A stretch of DNA of 29,782 bases, taken from positions 1 to 29,782 of IMG/VR virus record IMGVR_UViG_3300019360_000181, one strand, 5' to 3'. Source of the stretch: a virus. Position numbers and translations under genes: made by a program. Under the pieces are notes generated by a model that saw only the letters and a program-made list of their open reading frames with translations, was not told the origin of the DNA and did no database searches. This document shows, piece after piece, positions 15,248-22,608 of the stretch (its first letter is position 1; each line of letters starts with the position of its first letter).

Positions 15248-15582
15248 TCAGTGGAACTCGCGCGACCACCACCTGGGTCTATCTCGGCCTGCCCTGATGG
15301 TGTCTCGGAGGAACAGGCATTCCTCTCGGTGATCCAGCTTCTCCCACACCTCTGGGGGAAGACTCTCTGCAAGCCGCCGTCGTGAAATGTCAACGAACTC
15401 GAATAGCGTGCGGGGCTCCGAGGATCCACCTTTGCGGCTTCGGCGAGGACTCGTCCTCGCATCACCGCTTCGATCTGAGTGTTGTAGATACCCATGGCGC
15501 GAAAGGCGCCGTCTTGTTTCAGCCGCCGTCGCTTGTCTCGTGTCGGAGTGACCCGATAGTCGCCGCTCGTTCGGCCTGGCAT
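15248..15582 (-). pseudogene. Small gene with a frameshift
   Basis: From ATG 15582, with AGGAGAG 7 bases upstream, a coding frame reads MPGRTSGDYRVTP, then RDKRRRLKQDGAFRAMG and IEAVMRGRVLAEAAKVDPR. At about 15420 the coding character passes to the next frame: TLFEFVDISRRRLAESLPPE, VWEKLDHREECLF, RPRWWSREFH, stop at 15248. A single-base indel restores one basic, helical protein of about 110 residues. No signal peptide, unlike its neighbours. It sits between the metallo-beta-lactamase and exonuclease genes. A true mutation, a sequencing error or programmed frameshifting are all possible; no slippery site is obvious. Confidence 0.55.
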
Positions 15583-15620
15583 GGTGTCTCTCCTTGGAGC
15601 CCCGAACCACCTGCCCGTCT

Positions 15621-16910
15621 CTATCTCGCTGTTGTCACAGCAAGTGTCCCATCCATTCTCGCCGTGATGTCCACGTTCCCATCCCAGCCGGTCGCGTAGA
15701 TCGCTTTGGTCATCGTCTCCGTCTTGAAGTCCTTCACCGCAGTCGCAATGTGGACTCGCTTGGACGGACGAGTCAGCGACACAGCGTGCTCGAGCATGTC
15801 CACCGCGGTGTCTCGCGGATGCCCATACTGCCACGCGGTCCACTGCGTCTCGCGGTCGAACGGTCCCACAGAGATCAGCGCGACTTTCGGAGACATCGCT
15901 CCTAGGAAACTCGTCGTCGAGCCGTTGTACGAGCCGTGGTGCCCGACGTGGTAGACGTCGATGTTCAACCGCGGTGTCCCATCGTAGTAGTCGACGAGTG
16001 TCTCGATCGCCGGCTCTTCGAGATCGCCGCTGAACAAGAAGGAAGCGCTTCCGAAGTCAACTCGGATAACGAGTGAATGGTTGTTCTGGTTCGCGAACTC
16101 ACCTTGCGGCCAACCTGGATTGGACGCGACGTGGCCAGAGAGAACGGTGATCTTCGGATCGACCTGGCCACAGTCCACAGGATCGATCGTGCCATCGGTA
16201 AGGCCCGACTTGTTGCCTCCGCCGACTACTTCCGAATCCTCGACGGATCGCTGGACAACAGTCCGCCCATCGTCGTTCGCGTGATCTCTCATCCACTTCG
16301 CGTTCGCTGAACCAGAGCCGTTATAAGTCCCGTTGTGGACGTAGCGCTCGACCTTGAACGTCTCGACCACCTTGCGAAGAGCGCGGTTGTGATCCACGTG
16401 CGTGTGAGTCGTGAACTCAACCGCGATGGTCTGGTTGAGATCGGTGCGCCGCCGAAAGAACGCCGATAGATAGTCGACTAGTGTCTGCGTCGTGTCGGAG
16501 TTCTCTCCGCCTGCATCGATCAAGACCGCCGCGCATGGAAACTCGAGCAGAGTTGAATCGCCTTGGAGAAGGTCGATGAAGTGCGCGGTCATTGTGCTCG
16601 CGCCAGCTCCGCCGGCAGCAGCGGGCTGTGTCGGCTGACTCGGCGGCCCGGCGACAAGATCAGTCCACGCCTTGCTGACGAAGCCCTCGACTCCCGATGT
16701 CAGCCGAACCTTGTAGTAACTCGGGACGTCGTCCAGAAACTCGGCAGTCTCACCAGGTGACAAGGATCCAATCCGATCCCCAGTCGAACTTGGCTCCGCG
16801 CGAACGATCACGCGGGTGACGACTCGATCCGAAGGGACAACTTGGTCAGCTCGCGCGAGTGACGAAACCGCGAGGAGCGCGAGCGCAGCACAAAGGAGGA
16901 ATTGGCTCAC
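15621..16910 (-). CDS. Secreted SH3b plus ComEC-like metallo-beta-lactamase hydrolase
   Basis: A 429-residue exported protein. The GTG start at 16910 overlaps the previous stop (GTGA) and opens directly into a signal peptide (VSQFLLCAALALLAVSSLAR). Residues about 28-86 are a bacterial SH3 domain (VIVRAEPSSTGDRIGSL, YYKVRLTSGVEGFVS). From about 107 a metallo-beta-lactamase fold of the ComEC/Rec2 type begins: HFIDLLQGDSTLLEF, IDAGGEN, the metal motif THTHVDHNRAL with H169, H171, D173 and H174, then FLFSGDLEE and YHVGHHGSYNGS. Relatives are ComEC C-terminal domains and secreted nuclease-like hydrolases; the fused SH3 domain suggests attachment to cell wall or a surface polymer. Partners in the operon include an EEP phosphodiesterase, so extracellular nucleic-acid breakdown is a fair guess. 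Confidence 0.85.
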   Translation of the reverse strand: MSQFLLCAALALLAVSSLARADQVVPSDRVVTRVIVRAEPSSTGDRIGSLSPGETAEFLDDVPSYYKVRLTSGVEGFVSKAWTDLVAGPPSQPTQPAAAGGAGASTMTAHFIDLLQGDSTLLEFPCAAVLIDAGGENSDTTQTLVDYLSAFFRRRTDLNQTIAVEFTTHTHVDHNRALRKVVETFKVERYVHNGTYNGSGSANAKWMRDHANDDGRTVVQRSVEDSEVVGGGNKSGLTDGTIDPVDCGQVDPKITVLSGHVASNPGWPQGEFANQNNHSLVIRVDFGSASFLFSGDLEEPAIETLVDYYDGTPRLNIDVYHVGHHGSYNGSTTSFLGAMSPKVALISVGPFDRETQWTAWQYGHPRDTAVDMLEHAVSLTRPSKRVHIATAVKDFKTETMTKAIYATGWDGNVDITARMDGTLAVTTAR

Positions 16911-17191
16911 CGGCAGACCTCGCTCGCGTTGCAAGCGCATCCTCTGCCCTTGTGACACGTGTAACTCGCGCTGATGCACGAGTTCCCGCACGCTTGCCCC
17001 TTCGTGCAGATCTTGCAGCACTGCTCACGAGGGATGCAGCTTCTTGCAGCCAGCGCCGACTCTTCAGCGGCCGGTGAAGCGACCTCGCTGCTCGTCCCCT
17101 TGGACTCGTCACCGGAGCTCGTAGAGGGGGAGACAAGGGAGAACGCGAACAAGAGGACGAGGACAGCGAGGGTAGAGCGCCAGTTCAACAC
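16907..17191 (-). CDS. Small secreted cysteine-rich protein
   Basis: A 94-residue exported protein with signal peptide (LAVLVLLFAFSLVSPSTSSG) and a compact C-terminal domain with nine or ten cysteines from residue 52 (CIPREQCCKICTKGQACGNS, then CISASYTCHKGRGCAC). From memory, similar CCKICxxGxACGxxC modules occur as separate small proteins or as tails of extracellular nucleases in several proteobacteria; I cannot name the family. Overlaps of 7 bases with the DUF3892-like gene and 4 bases with the metallo-beta-lactamase gene show tight coupling. A degenerate copy of residues 35-70 is fused to the exonuclease encoded at 13600-15216. Confidence 0.7.
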   Translation of the reverse strand: MLNWRSTLAVLVLLFAFSLVSPSTSSGDESKGTSSEVASPAAEESALAARSCIPREQCCKICTKGQACGNSCISASYTCHKGRGCACNASEVCR

Positions 17192-17463
17192 GCGGGGAGC
17201 GACAACAGGTTGTCGCGCTCGGTGTCGTTCGGTTGCGTCCTGAGATACTCAAGATTGCCGCGACGAGCGACCTTCACCCAGACTCTACTCGAGTCGCTGG
17301 GGTCGATCACATAGAATCTGTCGATCGCTTCCTTGATGCGCCGAACCCCCTCGGCCCGAGTGATTCGTCCACCGAGATCGGAGAAGCGTCCGATGTGGGT
17401 GATGCACGTGCAGTCACTCTTCGGGCCTTCGGTGGTCACGCAAGTGACTTGCCGATCCGCCAT
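17185..17463 (-). CDS. DUF3892-like small protein
   Basis: A 92-residue cytoplasmic-looking protein that fits the DUF3892 pattern: VTCVTTEG at the start, a THIGRFSDLGG segment, helix GVRRIKEAIDRFYV, strand VWVKVARR, then EYLRTQPND and a terminal NLLSLPAC. The ATG at 17463 has GGAG 8 bases upstream. Function of the family is unknown to me. It is the first gene of the minus-strand secreted operon and the only one of the intact members without a signal peptide, so it may be a regulator or a chaperone-like partner. Confidence 0.65.
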   Translation of the reverse strand: MADRQVTCVTTEGPKSDCTCITHIGRFSDLGGRITRAEGVRRIKEAIDRFYVIDPSDSSRVWVKVARRGNLEYLRTQPNDTERDNLLSLPAC

Positions 17464-17708
17464 GCTGTGGCTCCGCAAAATCGAGCCCCCACCGAATCGA
17501 AAGCGTACACCCAGCGAACAGAGACTAACTTGGGAAGAATTTGGGAATCAGCCAGCCGCTGAGACAGCCCGTCGTGATTCCACAGAGTCTTTCCGTCCGG
17601 GTAGCGGAAGGAGCTTCAAGCCATATCGAGCCCTCGATCCCCTCGGTCGTCGCCTGTCAACTCACTTGCGTTGACGTTCCAAGGGCACGGCGTACGCTTC
17701 CTGTGGAA

Positions 17709-18152
17709 ATGTCGTGGCGCGAACGAACACTTGGAGAGCTCTGGACCGGGACTCGAGTCGCGTGGGAGCGGTTCTGGTCGGGAGTCGACTGGGCAAAGAA
17801 GTGGCGCGATCGCTTCGTCACCCTTGGGGTGATCGCTGGAGCAATGGGTCTCTACACGTGCCTACGCCTTGAGTACCCCGAAGCCTTCACCGCGACCGGA
17901 CCGAGACGAGCACCGGAGATTGTGCGCGTGGAGCCGCCAGGAAGGACCCCTGAGTCACCCGAGCCGCTGCCGCCTGTCTCAGCTGCGCCGACCCCCACCC
18001 CGGAGACCCCGACCGAGGTCATCACGGATCCGAACGATCCGAGATACCTCGCTCCCCCGGTTCTGATCCAGATCCCCCAAGGTGCCCAGGCTCCGACGAA
18101 ACAACCACAAGACCGGGGACGTGGGGTCTTGACGGGTGGGTCGTTCCGCTGA
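17709..18152 (+). CDS. Single-TM protein with proline-rich tail
   Basis: A 147-residue protein: basic, Trp-rich N-terminus (MSWRERTLGELWTGTR), one membrane helix (FVTLGVIAGAMGLYTCL, about 36-52) and a long proline-rich, probably periplasmic tail (PESPEPLPPVSAAPTPTPE). ATG 17709 was chosen because the frame upstream is not protein-like. The layout recalls TonB-like or spanin-type spanning proteins, but no family motif is visible. Confidence 0.55.
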   Translation: MSWRERTLGELWTGTRVAWERFWSGVDWAKKWRDRFVTLGVIAGAMGLYTCLRLEYPEAFTATGPRRAPEIVRVEPPGRTPESPEPLPPVSAAPTPTPETPTEVITDPNDPRYLAPPVLIQIPQGAQAPTKQPQDRGRGVLTGGSFR

Positions 18153-18156
18153 CCCC

Positions 18157-18194
18157 AAAAAAGAACCCCGCCTGATTCTCGCGACCAAGCGGGG
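18157..18194 (-). terminator. Intrinsic terminator (minus strand)
   Basis: Read on the minus strand: CCCCGC (18194-18189), a loop, GCGGGG (18171-18166), then TTCTTTTTT. It lies 34 bases after the stop of the 54-residue gene at 18228-18392 and would end the minus-strand transcript that includes it. Confidence 0.7.
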
Positions 18195-18227
18195 CTCCCC
18201 CGTGAGTTGAGTTTTTTGAACTGTCTT

Positions 18228-18392
18228 CTACTGCGATGGATCGAGCGGTTCTCGCCCCTTGCGGATGATCCCGCGACCTCGGGGAACGAACGTCCCGCGA
18301 GCGATCGCGTGACCCTTCGCGAGTGCGCCGAAGAGCGCACCCCCAAGGATCAATCCAGCCAGTATCATCATCACCGTATCCTGATTCAGCAT
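18228..18392 (-). CDS. Small membrane protein, 54 residues
   Basis: Short gene with a very good ribosome binding site (CGGAGG, 6 bases before the ATG). One membrane helix (TVMMILAGLILGGALFGALA) and a basic tail (RGRGIIRKGREPLDPSQ). It is followed by an intrinsic terminator. Size and layout fit a phage small membrane protein such as a holin-like or exclusion protein; the sequence does not decide this. Confidence 0.6.
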   Translation of the reverse strand: MLNQDTVMMILAGLILGGALFGALAKGHAIARGTFVPRGRGIIRKGREPLDPSQ

Positions 18393-18470
18393 GTCCAACC
18401 TCCGTAGTGGTGAGTGAGGGAAGGGAACCGGTCGGAGGGATGTTGAGTCCCTCCGACCCCGTTTCCGAGT

Positions 18471-18866
18471 TCAGCTCGCTTGCTTCGCAGCTTCCGCGAG
18501 CGCAGTCAGTGCCGCGGTCGCAACCGCGATTGCGCGATTCAGCTTGGTTCCGACTGACCGAGCCTTCGCGACCTTCCGAGGTGCGTCCGCGTAAGCGTCC
18601 TCGCTGCGCTTGTGGTCGTTCGCGTTGTACTTCGCGACGAGTCTCTCGAAGACATCGCAGCGACCTTCCGAGTAGAACCGAGCGAAGTAAGCTCGGAACG
18701 CTCCACCCGAGAACCAGGTCGGATGCTGTGAGTAGTGACTGCTCTCCCACTTCTTGAAGTGAGCGAAGTCCACGTCGTAGCCCTCTTCGCGCATCTGCTC
18801 GAAGAGGATCTCAGTGGACTGCCTGTTGATCCCGGTGAACGTCTTGGTCTTGTGGTCTGAGTACAT
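18471..18866 (-). CDS. Conserved-looking hypothetical protein
   Basis: A 131-residue soluble protein. The N-terminal two thirds contain aromatic-rich segments (FAHFKKWESSHYSQHPTWFS, AYFARFYSEGRCDVFERL), and the C-terminal third is an Ala-rich helix. AAGGAA 7 bases before the ATG supports the start. Not recognised. It is probably co-transcribed with the 54-residue membrane protein gene downstream. Confidence 0.6.
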   Translation of the reverse strand: MYSDHKTKTFTGINRQSTEILFEQMREEGYDVDFAHFKKWESSHYSQHPTWFSGGAFRAYFARFYSEGRCDVFERLVAKYNANDHKRSEDAYADAPRKVAKARSVGTKLNRAIAVATAALTALAEAAKQAS

Positions 18867-18879
18867 GAGTCAGTTCCTT

Positions 18880-18954
18880 TCAGCGGGGAGACAGCAAGCC
18901 AGTCACGAACCCGAGCAGGGTCAGACCCAAGAGCAGGAGATCCGTCGCAGGCAT
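18880..18954 (-). CDS. Possible 24-residue membrane peptide
   Basis: ATG 18954 opens a 24-residue peptide with one hydrophobic helix (DLLLLGLTLLGFVTGLL) and ends 13 bases before the ATG of the 131-residue gene. No clear ribosome binding site. It could be a leader peptide or a chance ORF. Confidence 0.3.
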   Translation of the reverse strand: MPATDLLLLGLTLLGFVTGLLSPR

Positions 18955-19042
18955 CGCAGCAACCCCATTTCTCGCGCCGCTCCCCAGATCACCCGACCCG
19001 GTTCGCGTTGCGTTTTCATGCGGGGGAGGGGTTGCAGGCGGT

Positions 19043-19180
19043 ATGCCCGCGCCGGACCAATTCCTGAGCAATCTGGCGGGGTTAGGGCCGCCGTATGCCG
19101 GCGCAAGCGCGCAAACTCCGGCACGCCACAAGTACGCAGTTCGAGCGCAGCTTACCGGCAATCTCAACCAAGCCGAGTAG
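19043..19180 (+). CDS. Possible 45-residue protein
   Basis: ATG 19043 to TAG 19180; starts MPAPDQFLSNLAGLG and ends TGNLNQAE. Amino-acid make-up is protein-like and GGAGGGG lies about 12 bases upstream, but there is no family and no neighbour to support it. Confidence 0.3.
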   Translation: MPAPDQFLSNLAGLGPPYAGASAQTPARHKYAVRAQLTGNLNQAE

Positions 19181-19285
19181 TTGGGCTCCGCCGCTGCACT
19201 GCGAGCAGCTGCTCGCACCTCTGCGAGCTCGCGCTCGCACCGAGACTACGCGGGGTCAGCCCCGCAAAGGAGACCGAATGCCAAG

Positions 19286-20165
19286 ATGCCTACACAGATC
19301 GTTGTAGAAGGAGACTCCCGAACCGAGCTCGCGAAGATCGAGACCAGCTCGATCGACGCGGTGATTACCGACCCGCCATACGCCGAGATCGATCGTCCCT
19401 ACGGACGACTCACTGAGTCCGACTGGCACTCACTCATGGACGAGGTGATCCGCGAGGTTCGCCGGGTCCTGAGACCAACTGGATCAGCTGTCTTTGTCCT
19501 GCAGCCGAACTCCGAACACGTGGGATCGATGCGCCCCTGGCTCTGGGAGTTCATCGCCAAGTACTCCCGCGAGTGGAACCTCATTCAGGACGTGTACTGG
19601 TGGAACTTCGCCACCCCGCCAACAGTTCATTGCCAAGCCAAGAACGGGTTGATGCGACCGAGCGTGATACTGCGTCTGGCTTGGTTCCAGTGACTGCTAC
19701 CGAGACCAGTCCGCGATCCTCTGGTCTGCGTCGAAGTCGATGCAGAACACCCAGAACTCGGAAGAGTGGGAACTTCGCTCGACCCCCAGCGGAATGAACA
19801 CCCGCATGGGTCGGATCGCCCAATCAGTCCGCGACAAGCAAGGGAAGGTCACTCCCTACAACCTGCTCCCGATCTCCAACGTAGACCCCCGTGAGTCAGC
19901 CGGAGCTTGGGGCCACGGAGCCGGAACGCCGTACGCGCTGTGCGACTTCTGGACGAGATACATCGTCCCTCGGGACGGAGTAGCTCTGGACCCGTTTGCG
20001 GGGACTGGAACTACTGGACTCGCAGCCAAGTATCAGCGGAAGAGCTGGATCGGGATTGAAGCGATGCCCGAGTACGCGGAGATCGCCCGACTACGAGTAG
20101 AGAAGAGTTTTCACCGGCCGGTGAAAGTCGACGAACCGAACGACTACAACGTGCTGGAGTTCTGA
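19286..20165 (+). pseudogene. Frameshifted beta-class DNA methyltransferase
   Basis: The first part (ATG 19286, stop 19693) has the N6_N4_Mtase start VVEGDSRTEL and catalytic TDPPY (D29-Y32), then a helix ending VYWWNFATPPTVHC and KNGLMRPSV. The remainder continues in another frame: YCVWLGSSDCYRDQSAILWS, followed by LDPFAGTGTTGLAAKYQRKS, the SAM-binding motif I, and IGIEAMPEYAEIARLRVEK. The break is at 19664-19668 (GTGATAC, where GTGAAATAC would restore VKY), so two bases are lost or one gained. Joined, it is a typical phage DNA methyltransferase of about 292 residues. It differs from the enzyme at 6751-7470, so the element once had two. AAGGAGA stands 12 bases before the ATG. A real mutation and an assembly error cannot be told apart here. 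Confidence 0.8.
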
Positions 20166-20210
20166 GTCTTCGAGCCTGGCGGGTGTGCTCTCAGACTCAA
20201 AGCAACAGGG

Positions 20211-20747
20211 TTACGCGTTCACCTTTTGAAAGGGCCGATCGGCTCTCCAGTCCATCCACTGCGATAGCCAACGCTGGATGAACGACACGCGATAAACCTC
20301 ATCGTTCAGACCTTCGGCGAGCGCCTGCTCGTTGTGGCACAAGATGTCAAGCACGCGGAGAGGTGGCTCCTCATCGGCTTCTATCTCCAAACGTTGTTCG
20401 CATAGCTGCGAGTAAGTTCCGTCATCGTAGGTACCTGCTCGCACAATCTCTCGCTCAAGCCGGATCCAGCGACGCTCGAAGTCGCGGTGTTCGCGCGCTC
20501 GAATCGCATGTCCCATGACGAGATCGAACGCCGAGATAATGGTGACCGTTGCTCCGAACCAAGGCGCGAGCCAAGTGTAGTCCGAGTTCGTTTGCAGAGA
20601 TGCAAAGGTCGCGGAACCAAGGATCACGGTGAAGAAGACCGTGAAGCGATTCAGATTGTCGAAGTGTCGCCGACGTCGCGCGTGATAGCGCACTGACCGT
20701 CGGACGCCAAAGACCAAGCGGTCTCTCCGGGTCTCCAGATCGTTCAC
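20211..20747 (-). CDS. Two-TM SLATT-like protein
   Basis: A 178-residue membrane protein: basic, His- and Arg-rich N-terminus (VRYHARRRRHFDNLNRF), two close membrane helices at about 35-51 and 58-77, then a long helical cytoplasmic tail (AREHRDFERRWIRLEREIV and on). This layout matches the SLATT (DUF4231-like) family of two-TM proteins, thought to form pores in nucleotide-driven conflict systems; assignment is from layout, not from a decisive motif. The GTG start overlaps the stop of the 60-residue gene upstream by 4 bases. It is the third gene of a coupled cassette with two paralogous small peptides. Confidence 0.55.
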   Translation of the reverse strand: MNDLETRRDRLVFGVRRSVRYHARRRRHFDNLNRFTVFFTVILGSATFASLQTNSDYTWLAPWFGATVTIISAFDLVMGHAIRAREHRDFERRWIRLEREIVRAGTYDDGTYSQLCEQRLEIEADEEPPLRVLDILCHNEQALAEGLNDEVYRVSFIQRWLSQWMDWRADRPFQKVNA

Positions 20748-20926
20748 TTGGGTTTGCCCCCGCCCCCTTTGCTGCCAGGAGGTTGTACGGTATCGCGGAT
20801 CCCCGGCTTGGGGACTCTCTCAATGGATCTTCCGGCGCTCGAATCCCGGCCCTTGCCACCGTGATCGCGCCGAGTCACTTCGCCAGAGCTTTTCTTCCGA
20901 CCCGACTTCTTCCGGGTACCAGCCAT
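20744..20926 (-). CDS. Small basic disordered protein, IRDTV paralog 2
   Basis: A 60-residue Lys/Arg/Gly-rich protein (MAGTRKKSGRKKSSGEV, then PGIRDTVQPPGSKGGG). It shares the layout of the 62-residue protein encoded directly upstream (20933-21121): Lys-rich KKSG start and a terminal IRDTVxPP motif. The gap between them is 6 bases and its end overlaps the two-TM gene by 4. Family not recognised. Confidence 0.55.
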   Translation of the reverse strand: MAGTRKKSGRKKSSGEVTRRDHGGKGRDSSAGRSIERVPKPGIRDTVQPPGSKGGGGKPK

Positions 20927-20932
20927 CGGTAG

Positions 20933-21121
20933 CTACTCGTTCCCATCCTTCTTGGGGAGAGGAGGCGGGACCGTGTCGCGGATGACGGAAGTGTTCCCTG
21001 TTCCACCCTTGTCACGCTTCTCAAGCGGAGCAGGTTCCGGCCGACGAACCGGGCGCGCCGGTGCATCTCCCTTGCCTCGCTCCTGCCGACCTCCGTCGCC
21101 TCCAGACTTCTTTACCCCCAT
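20933..21121 (-). CDS. Small basic disordered protein, IRDTV paralog 1
   Basis: A 62-residue protein (MGVKKSGGDGGRQERGKG, then SVIRDTVPPPLPKKDG). ATG 21121 is fixed by AGGAGG 6 bases upstream. It is low in complexity, probably unfolded alone, and related to the next gene by KKSG and IRDTVxPP. It leads a three-gene minus-strand cassette and is divergent from the 56-residue gene at 21266. Confidence 0.6.
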   Translation of the reverse strand: MGVKKSGGDGGRQERGKGDAPARPVRRPEPAPLEKRDKGGTGNTSVIRDTVPPPLPKKDGNE

Positions 21122-21265
21122 GACAACCTCCTGTATTGAGTTCACCCAAGATCGTAGCAGCATGAGCGCGCGATCGTGACTCAGAGAAGTCCACGTCGCC
21201 GATTTCACGCGAACTCTTGCCGCGTACACCACCGAGATACAATAGACACAAGAGGAGACTGGTGT

Positions 21266-21436
21266 ATGGCCCAGAACGAGAAGACATCGAGGGAGCTTGC
21301 GAAGCTCGCTGCCAAAGTCCTCGCCGATGGTCGTAGCGGGAAGACCGCGAGAAGACTGGCGGGATCGGTACTGACTCAGACACCCGATCGGATCAAGAAG
21401 GCGGCTCGCGCGGAAGAGAAGAAGCGCCGCAGCTAG
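21266..21436 (+). CDS. Small basic conserved protein
   Basis: A 56-residue helical protein with the pattern KTSRELAKLAAKVLADGR, then SGKTARRLAGSVLTQTP. Small proteins of the form K.A...L.D.R..K..K..AGS.L.Q are widespread in bacteria and on mobile elements, function unknown. GAGGAG 9 bases before the ATG; a TACAAT at 21238-21243 could be its -10 box. It precedes the HEPN-type membrane protein gene by 15 bases, a spacing typical of two-gene modules. Confidence 0.6.
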   Translation: MAQNEKTSRELAKLAAKVLADGRSGKTARRLAGSVLTQTPDRIKKAARAEEKKRRS

Positions 21437-21451
21437 GGATCCTCGCTGGAA

Positions 21452-22054
21452 ATGAGCCAGCCGTGGTTCGATTCGATTGTCGATCTCATCGTCGGGGTGT
21501 CGTGGCCGCTTGTGGTGGCATTCGTCGTCTTCCTGTTTCGCGATGTCATTCGTCGACGGCTCGAGGATCTGAAGAGGGTGGAAGGCGGTGGACTGAGTGC
21601 AGACTTCGAGGCCCGCATAGTCCGGGCTGAAGACGCTGCCGAGAGCGCACGCGAGGAGCGCTCTGACGCCGAAGTCGCGCCGGTAGTGCATCGCGAGAGC
21701 CTCATCGAGGATCTTCTCAAGGTCCATGGAAACAGCGCGTTCCTCGCCGCGTTTAGTGACCTCGAGGCCATACTCCGAGACGCGGCTGACGATGCGAACG
21801 TTCCGCTCCCTAGGCTCATTCCCCTGTCGGCAGTCATTCGCGAACTGCAGAAGCGGGAGATCTTGTACTCCGAGGGCGCAGATGCGATCTCGCAGCTAGC
21901 GACGATCCGGAACGACATCGCACACGCGGGGGCACCCAATCTCGGCTTCGACGAGGCAAGAAGACTCGTCGAGGCGACAGCGTTGATGAGCGGGATCGTC
22001 TCGGGAATCGTGCGAGGAAGGCGCGCCGTTCGCAGCCAATCTAGTGAGAACTGA
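21452..22054 (+). CDS. Membrane-anchored HEPN-like protein
   Basis: A 200-residue protein: one N-terminal membrane helix (IVDLIVGVSWPLVVAFVVFL, 9-28), a charged coiled coil at about 33-75, and a helical C-terminal domain with ATIRNDIAHAG, in which R153-N-D-I-A-H158 matches the Rx4-6H HEPN motif. HEPN domains are often RNases in toxin-antitoxin and abortive-infection systems, although the RNxxAH form also occurs in non-catalytic relatives. The preceding 56-residue basic protein may be its partner. Start ATG 21452 has only a weak ribosome binding site, consistent with coupling. Its TGA abuts the stop of the convergent gene at 22055. Confidence 0.6.
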   Translation: MSQPWFDSIVDLIVGVSWPLVVAFVVFLFRDVIRRRLEDLKRVEGGGLSADFEARIVRAEDAAESAREERSDAEVAPVVHRESLIEDLLKVHGNSAFLAAFSDLEAILRDAADDANVPLPRLIPLSAVIRELQKREILYSEGADAISQLATIRNDIAHAGAPNLGFDEARRLVEATALMSGIVSGIVRGRRAVRSQSSEN

Positions 22055-22579
22055 TCAGGGGTCCGGGGCGGACATTTCGCACTCAATCCTGATCGCGTTC
22101 CGCATCCCCCAAACGTCGGAGACCAAGAGCTGGTAGGTCTTGGCTGCCTGAAGGTCCATCTGCAAGGCCTGTCGATCGAACTTCCACCATAGAATAGAGT
22201 TCTGGTTCTCGAACACTTCAATGCGTCCGTCAGACGTACGCCCAGCAAACTGGTACGGGTCCAACAGCCCTTCGCGCGAGTCCTGGTGAATTCCAAGTGA
22301 CTCGCCCACCGAAAAGGACAGTGGCTCACCGCGGTTTGGATTCACTGCAACAACGGTGATGAGCACAGTGGAGTGGAGGAAGCGCGGAAGGAGTAGGGGG
22401 CACAACGAAAGCGCGAAGACGAGCGAGCCGACGAGCCGCCAGCGCCAGCCGTACTCCCAGGACACGCCCAAGGTCATGATCCCGAAGTAGATCGGGACCA
22501 AGAGCAAGAACTCGGCGGGTATTCCGAGAACCCAGTCGATCACGGCGCCACATCGTAGTACATCGCTCGGAGAATCCAC
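22055..22579 (-). CDS. Membrane protein, unknown
   Basis: Up to 174 residues; two or three hydrophobic segments in the first half (VLGIPAEFLLLVPIYFGI, LVGSLVFALSLCPLLL), then a soluble beta-rich domain (DGRIEVFENQNSILWWKF). The start is either GTG 22579 or GTG 22543; the second begins right at the hydrophobic part. Not recognised. Stop codons of this gene and of the convergent HEPN-like gene are adjacent. Confidence 0.55.
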   Translation of the reverse strand: MDSPSDVLRCGAVIDWVLGIPAEFLLLVPIYFGIMTLGVSWEYGWRWRLVGSLVFALSLCPLLLPRFLHSTVLITVVAVNPNRGEPLSFSVGESLGIHQDSREGLLDPYQFAGRTSDGRIEVFENQNSILWWKFDRQALQMDLQAAKTYQLLVSDVWGMRNAIRIECEMSAPDP

Positions 22580-22608
22580 CGGCCGCTACAAAGCGACCAA
22601 GGAAGTGA

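Noticed and set aside
13600-15843. A 747-residue exonuclease starting at 15843
   Set aside because: The upstream third overlaps the metallo-beta-lactamase gene and a frameshifted small gene; the signal peptide places the start near 15216.
21433-22329. 298-codon minus-strand ORF
   Set aside because: Ser/Arg-rich shadow of the membrane HEPN gene and its neighbour; the other strand has clear domain sequence.
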